NCBI RefSeq assembly: GCF_037975245.1
Contig: NC_092576.1
Location: 1,624,501 to 1,688,500, forward strand
Source of the DNA: Apostichopus japonicus
Lineage: Eukaryota; Echinodermata; Holothuroidea; Aspidochirotida; Stichopodidae
Length of the DNA: 64,000 bases
Reading direction: 5' to 3'
The stretch's first letter is position 1, and each line of letters begins with the position of its first letter. The position numbers were made by a program, and so were the translations under genes. This document shows, piece by piece, positions 28,401 to 34,400 of the stretch. The notes beneath the pieces are model-generated. The model was not told where the DNA came from, ran no database searches, and worked only from the letters and a program-made list of their open reading frames with translations.

Positions 28401-31400
28401 AGTAATGGTGCAACAGGCCATCCCCCCCCCCCCTCAATGCGGCCACATACATATATACTGCAACAGCACACAAACATTCCCACCAGTGATATAACTAGTA
28501 TTTCCCCCCTGGGAACACACACAGTATATTCACTGCGAAAGCAATGCATACTCTATCACAATGGCCGACAGGAGTGAAGAAACTGGTCATGTTTGTTGGA
28601 GAGTTTTGTACCTTCCTGTCTGTTATGATCACAATCAGTGATGACTATCACATTACAACGGTACTATCGTGTGCGTATCAGGTGTGAAGTACAAACAAAC
28701 AGTGGACTTGGTGAAAGTGTGCAGTTCATAGCCTGGGCATTTGTTAACATGCCATATCATATATTTCAACCATTTTCAGTTTCCAAGTTCAGTTTAAGGT
28801 CAGTTAAGAGCATAAGTTTGTGAAACTTCACAGTCTAAAGAAGAAACAAAGGTGCTTTTAAGTTTTCCCGGTGAAGAACGTGACACGCGATGCCAAAATG
28901 CTGAGATTTCACACTGTGTAAAGTGTGAACTTAATACCAACTTGCCAAACACAGGAACAAGATATCTCTATCTCTATTGGTTAATTACTGATGTAAATTT
29001 AAGTACGACTATTCTGATTGGCTGTTAGAGTTGTGTTCTGTTAAAGAGCAATGTTTGTTCTTGATTGGTGAGTCTATTGTTGGTTATTTGCAGCACATAA
29101 TTGCATTGGGCCAGCTACATATAAGTAGATGGTAGATCTGGCTTATTGCCTGGCTGGTCGCTAGGATAGATTCACATATTCAGGCTGTGTAATAATAATT
29201 CCATTTATGTTCAGGTGTTAAAGTTAAAGTGATTTCCTCACAGTTAAATCTTGAATGGTGCACAAAATAATACAGTGCCTCTGTACCTGTGAAGTAGACT
29301 AGACACTGTATACTGATACTAAGTTGTACTCACACTACTCTAATTGTAATCGTACTCACACTACTGTAATTGTAATCGTACTCACACTGCTGTACTCAGA
29401 AGTACAAAGTCTGCGTAAGACATAGGTACTCCCTGTTGTGATGTCAGTCTACATCAAATTGAAAATTGCAATCGAATGCAACATCTGCAGATCAAACCAG
29501 ACCGGCGCATGAAAATTCCTCGAACCCAAAATTTTGTGTGTCAAATTTAGATGAGCTAGTAAATAGCTGTCTATGAAGAAACAGTTAAATGGATGTATCC
29601 ATATAATCTCTTATTCGATGTTGATTAACGTTTGTGCACCAATTAAGTACGAATATTTACACTGCTTGTGCAAAGTAACCACTAAGTTAGGTAACTTGAT
29701 GTAACATGTAGCTCTTTAAGGCAGCACACCCCAGGGTGACACGCACAGCAATGAAAATCATCTGTGGCTGGGATGTGACATTGTCCTAAATTCATTGCCA
29801 GAGTTTAAGAGAACTTTGTAGGATTGGGTTAGCTTTAGAATGTTTGTAAGGTATACTGTATATATTTGCATGTATCAGATAACTTGTTAGCTTCAGGATA
29901 TTTATTTGTGAATATTACAAGGATGGGTCAGAGTAAGACAAAGTTATATGTAAAACCCAACACAAAATGTAGCTTTAGCGTAACATACCCCATACAGTAT
30001 TAATAAACCTGTGTGATATGACATGGAATAGATTTAGTGGTTTCCTATTATGTGTGGATATCACAAGAACAGATCCGTGTAAAATAAAATCATCAAGTTA
30101 AACGACACAAACCGTAGCTAGTATTGTGTATTACATCATCATTAAAATTAGATATCTGAGTTTGTAATATCCAGCTGCAGTTTATATGAACAGGTGTTAA
30201 CATAACGTAATTTGTTTTACAAAAAGTCTCCTAAAGTCTCACAATAATGCAAAACCTCACCTCCAATATGAGTTTGCTATGGAGTAATCTGATGAGATTG
30301 AACATCATGGAAATATAGAAATACAAAGTAAAAAAAAAATAAAAAATTAATAAATATTACTGAAAGGATAAGAAAAGGAAAGAAAAAAAACAAACTTACC
30401 GAGTCCCTAAAATCAGCAACCTTTCCTGTACTTCAGACCACAGACCAACCCTTCTGGTTTGCTTTCGAGACATCAAATGTTAGTCAACCACAGAAATGCA
30501 CTGACTTTATAACTGTGTTTCTTTTTATATCTGTTTGTATTTTTTTGAAAAATGCAAACAATTTCTATTCATAAGAATATCGATTTGAATAGCACCCGTA
30601 CTTCGTCATAGTCCCAGGCTGCAACTTATTGCTACGTCGTCTTAGCTGGATGGCGTGGTTACATTGCCCTTGGGGTTCTATCAATTGAAATTCAACCAGG
30701 CGCGACTGAAATCCTAGTGTGCTGAATAGTGTAATAAATTGTAATTATTGTTCCCCTTTTGCTCTCTTGTTATTTTCTGTTTTTAAAGACGCCCCTGCCT
30801 ATGTGACTTTCCTTCGTTGGTTTCATTGTGATTCTTTGGTCGTGTAGTTTGTTTGTCTGTCTCTATGTGTGTGTGTGTGTTAATAATAGCATTTTGATGA
30901 CTCACTCTGGGCAAGGTTTTTTCTCTTGTGTGGTATCTTTTTTTCTTCACCATCTGCCTTTCTTGTTTGCATTTCGCTTTTCGGTCGCAAGTGATGATTG
31001 CAGCGAGGTTTATTCTTCTCTTGTTTTTTATCATTTTTTTCTGATTACCTTGGAACGATTTTCTTTTTTTTTAACATTTTCTTACATTTATATGATGGGT
31101 TAATTGTTTATTTAGTGAACTGTGTAAACCCTTTGATAACCAATTTACATGTAATGCACTTGCCCGGGTTGACTGCACTTTGTTCACCGGTCACTGGTCC
31201 TCTCCTGGAGTTCTCTTCTGTACTTTCTCATTACTGGTTGGTGGATGTTGTCTATTAAAGCTAACGTGAGACGTGTAGCAATTTATCCTAATAACATAGA
31301 ACAGAGTGAAGTGTCCCTTTATCTTCCTTCCACAATCTACCCCCCCTAACCCCCCACCCTCTCACCCTCACCTGCTATTTGCCAAGTATGTGTTTATTAA

Positions 31401-34400
31401 ACTCACACATACTCTAGTCACCAGGGGTTGCAAACTATGAGGGCCCAATCCCCTCCCCCTCCCCCAAACACCCCCCCTCCCCTCTGCCAGAGAATGTGCT
31501 GAAGGGGCTTGGTTATAGGATCTTAATCATTGTTCATGGACTGTTACAGTAAACGGTTAACCAAATGGTGTAATCTTTTGCTTGGTGTTTCTGTTATGTG
31601 TTGTGTTCTTTACCCTTCTCGATGGAGCGATACTCTTTGCACACTGAAGTGAGAACTGTTCTTGAACTGCGCTATATATGTACAAATATATACACATATA
31701 TGTAATCTGTGTGTTGGAAGAAGGATGAATAACCAAATTGTTCCAAACAATGTTTCTTCTTTTGCTGTCCAGCAGCACAGGCCTTAATCTTTACTCAAAG
31801 CAACTAAGCAAACATCTGTATGTTTTATACTGTAGCCCCCCCCCCTCCTCCACCCCCATCAACACCCACCCTCTCCTGTAAAATGTGTTTATTTCTTCTT
31901 TTGGCAGAATGCTTCCCTACTGATATCTCTTGGCCTACAATATTTATAATAAATTTGTGTAGTACAGTATTTATAAACGGTGTTCCCAGACAACAGCTCA
32001 TTTGTACGTGCAGTTTTTCACACACATTTTATTGATCAACTTTAGCTATATATAAACTTTTGTTTAGTATACATGTGAACACTGTATGACAAGTGGTGGT
32101 TTTCGGTTAGAAGAATAGAGAGGATTCTGTCAACCATGAAGACGAAATCAATCATTTAGTACTGTTGTGTAAGCATTGAACAAAACAGTCACAATCTTTT
32201 ATTAGTGTAAAAACCAAGTTTTCCTTTGATCTTATCTACCAGGTGCCTACAAAACAACATGTTTTTGATCAGTAATTGGAAGGTGTAATCATTGAAACTT
32301 ACTGATTGGAAACTTGACTTATCTGCCTAAAATAGAATATTTAAAAAAAAAAAAAAAATCAAGTGACCCATGTCTATCCAAACTGCCACAGTACTTTCAT
32401 GATATTATTTTAATACCCAATTAGAAAGTAGACAGGTTAAAATCTTTCTGAGAGTTTAACGATAAGAAAGACTTTTTTCCCTTTCCTCTTTTTTGTTGAG
32501 TACTTTCTTTAAACTGTAATGAGATTGTAAACCGTTTGGGATACATAAACTTGAGCCCTTCAACAACACCAATTCTTAACAGTAGTTTAATTTTTTGGAA
32601 GTGAATATCCCCACAACAACCCTTTCTTAACAAGTTATTCCTTCAAGCCCAGCAAAGATCTACTTTGGGGCTTGTGGAAGAGCAAGTTATTTTGCTGAAA
32701 TCTCTGTTAGAGCTCAGCCCCTTTAATGTCTTTTGTTGATAATACCTCTACTGCAGAAAGAGACGTACCATACACACCTAGCCGTCCTGTACCTGAGCGA
32801 AGTCTTAAAACTCCGGGAAAATCCATCCACAAAGGCAGAGACATTAAACTTAGCTAGGTCCAAGCTCAGACACATGCTACAGTTCTCTAATCTCTACAGA
32901 GTTCAGGTTATACTCAGCAAAGTCAAAGAAACGGATATGTATGCAGAATGTGCTGTACTTTATGGGAAGGTGAGTATGATGGTTATACTTACACTTTAAT
33001 AGATGTATGAATTAGGTACTAAGTATGTGTGTACATAGAATGCACTGTACTTTATGGGAAGGTGAGTATGATGGTTATACTTACACTTTAATAGATGTAT
33101 GAATTAGGTACTAAATATGTATGTACATAGAATGCACTGTACTTTATGGGAAGGTGAGTATGATGGTTATACTTACACTTTAATAGATGTATGAATTAGG
33201 TACTAAGTATGTATGTGTGTATGTATGTATGTAGAATGTGCTGAACTTTATGGGAAGGTGAGTATGATGGTTATACTTACACTTTAATAGATGTATGAAT
33301 TAGGTACTAAATATGTATGTACATAGAATGCACTGTACTTTATGGGAAGGTGAGTATGATGGTTATACTTACACTTTAATAGATATATGAATTAGGTACT
33401 AAGTATGTATGTGTGTATGTATGTATGTAGAATGTGCTGTACTTTATGGGAAGGTGAGTATGATGGTTATACTTACACTTTAATAGATGTATGAATTAGG
33501 TACTAAATATGTATGTACATAGAATGCACTGTACTTTATGGGAAGGTGAGTATGATGGTTATACTTACACTTTAATAGATGTATGAATTAGGTACTAAAT
33601 ATGTATGTACATAGAATGCACTGTACTTTATGGGAAGGTGAGTATGATGGTTATACTTACACTTTAATAGATGTATGAATTAGGTACTAAATATGTATGT
33701 ACATAGAATGCACTGTACTTTTTGGGAAGGTGAGTATGATGGTTATACTTACACTTTAATAGATGTATGAAGCAGGTACTAAGTATGTATGTACATAGAA
33801 TGCACTGTACTTTTTGGGAAGGTGAGTATGATGGTTATACTTACACTTTAATAGATGTATGAAGCAGGTACTAAGTATGTATGTGTGTATGTATGTATGT
33901 AGAATGTGCTGTACTTTATGGGAAGGTGAGTATGATGGTGATACTTACTCTTTAATTAGATGTATGAATTGAGTACTAAGTATGTATGTATGTATGTATG
34001 TATGTAGAATGTGCTGTACTTTATGGGAAGGTGAGTATGATGGTTATACTTACACTTTAATAGATGTATGAATTGGGTACTAAGTATGTATGTATGCAGA
34101 ATGCACTGTACTTTATGGGAAGGTGAGTATGATGGTTATACTTACACTTTAATAGATGTATGAATTAGTTACTAAGTATGTATGATTGTAGAATGCGCTG
34201 TACTTTATGGGAAGGTGAGTATGATGGTGATACTCACACTTGGATAAATCAGTTGGGTATACTAAGGTTCTGTCTGCATGTTTCATTAGATAATATGACT
34301 CGCGAAAGAAACAGAATATGATGTGGCGTTTCGGAAAGTAAGTATTACGGTCATGTCCACCTTTTTATATGCAATGAATTAGGAAGTATATTATGAGGTA

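Larger units (their letters stand above)
25025..32756 (+). other. TGFBRAP1: Largest TGFBRAP1 intron (7.7 kb)
   Basis: Carries a MITE (25244-25538), a tRNA-derived SINE (26148-26460), a 14-bp array (27268-27376) and C-rich stretches (about 28424, 31330-31490, 31835). From 28500 to 32700 I see no recognisable element or gene. Confidence 0.7.

Noticed and set aside
31421..31500. hAT-like left end 'caggggttgcaaac'
   Set aside because: No matching inverted end or target duplication was found nearby.
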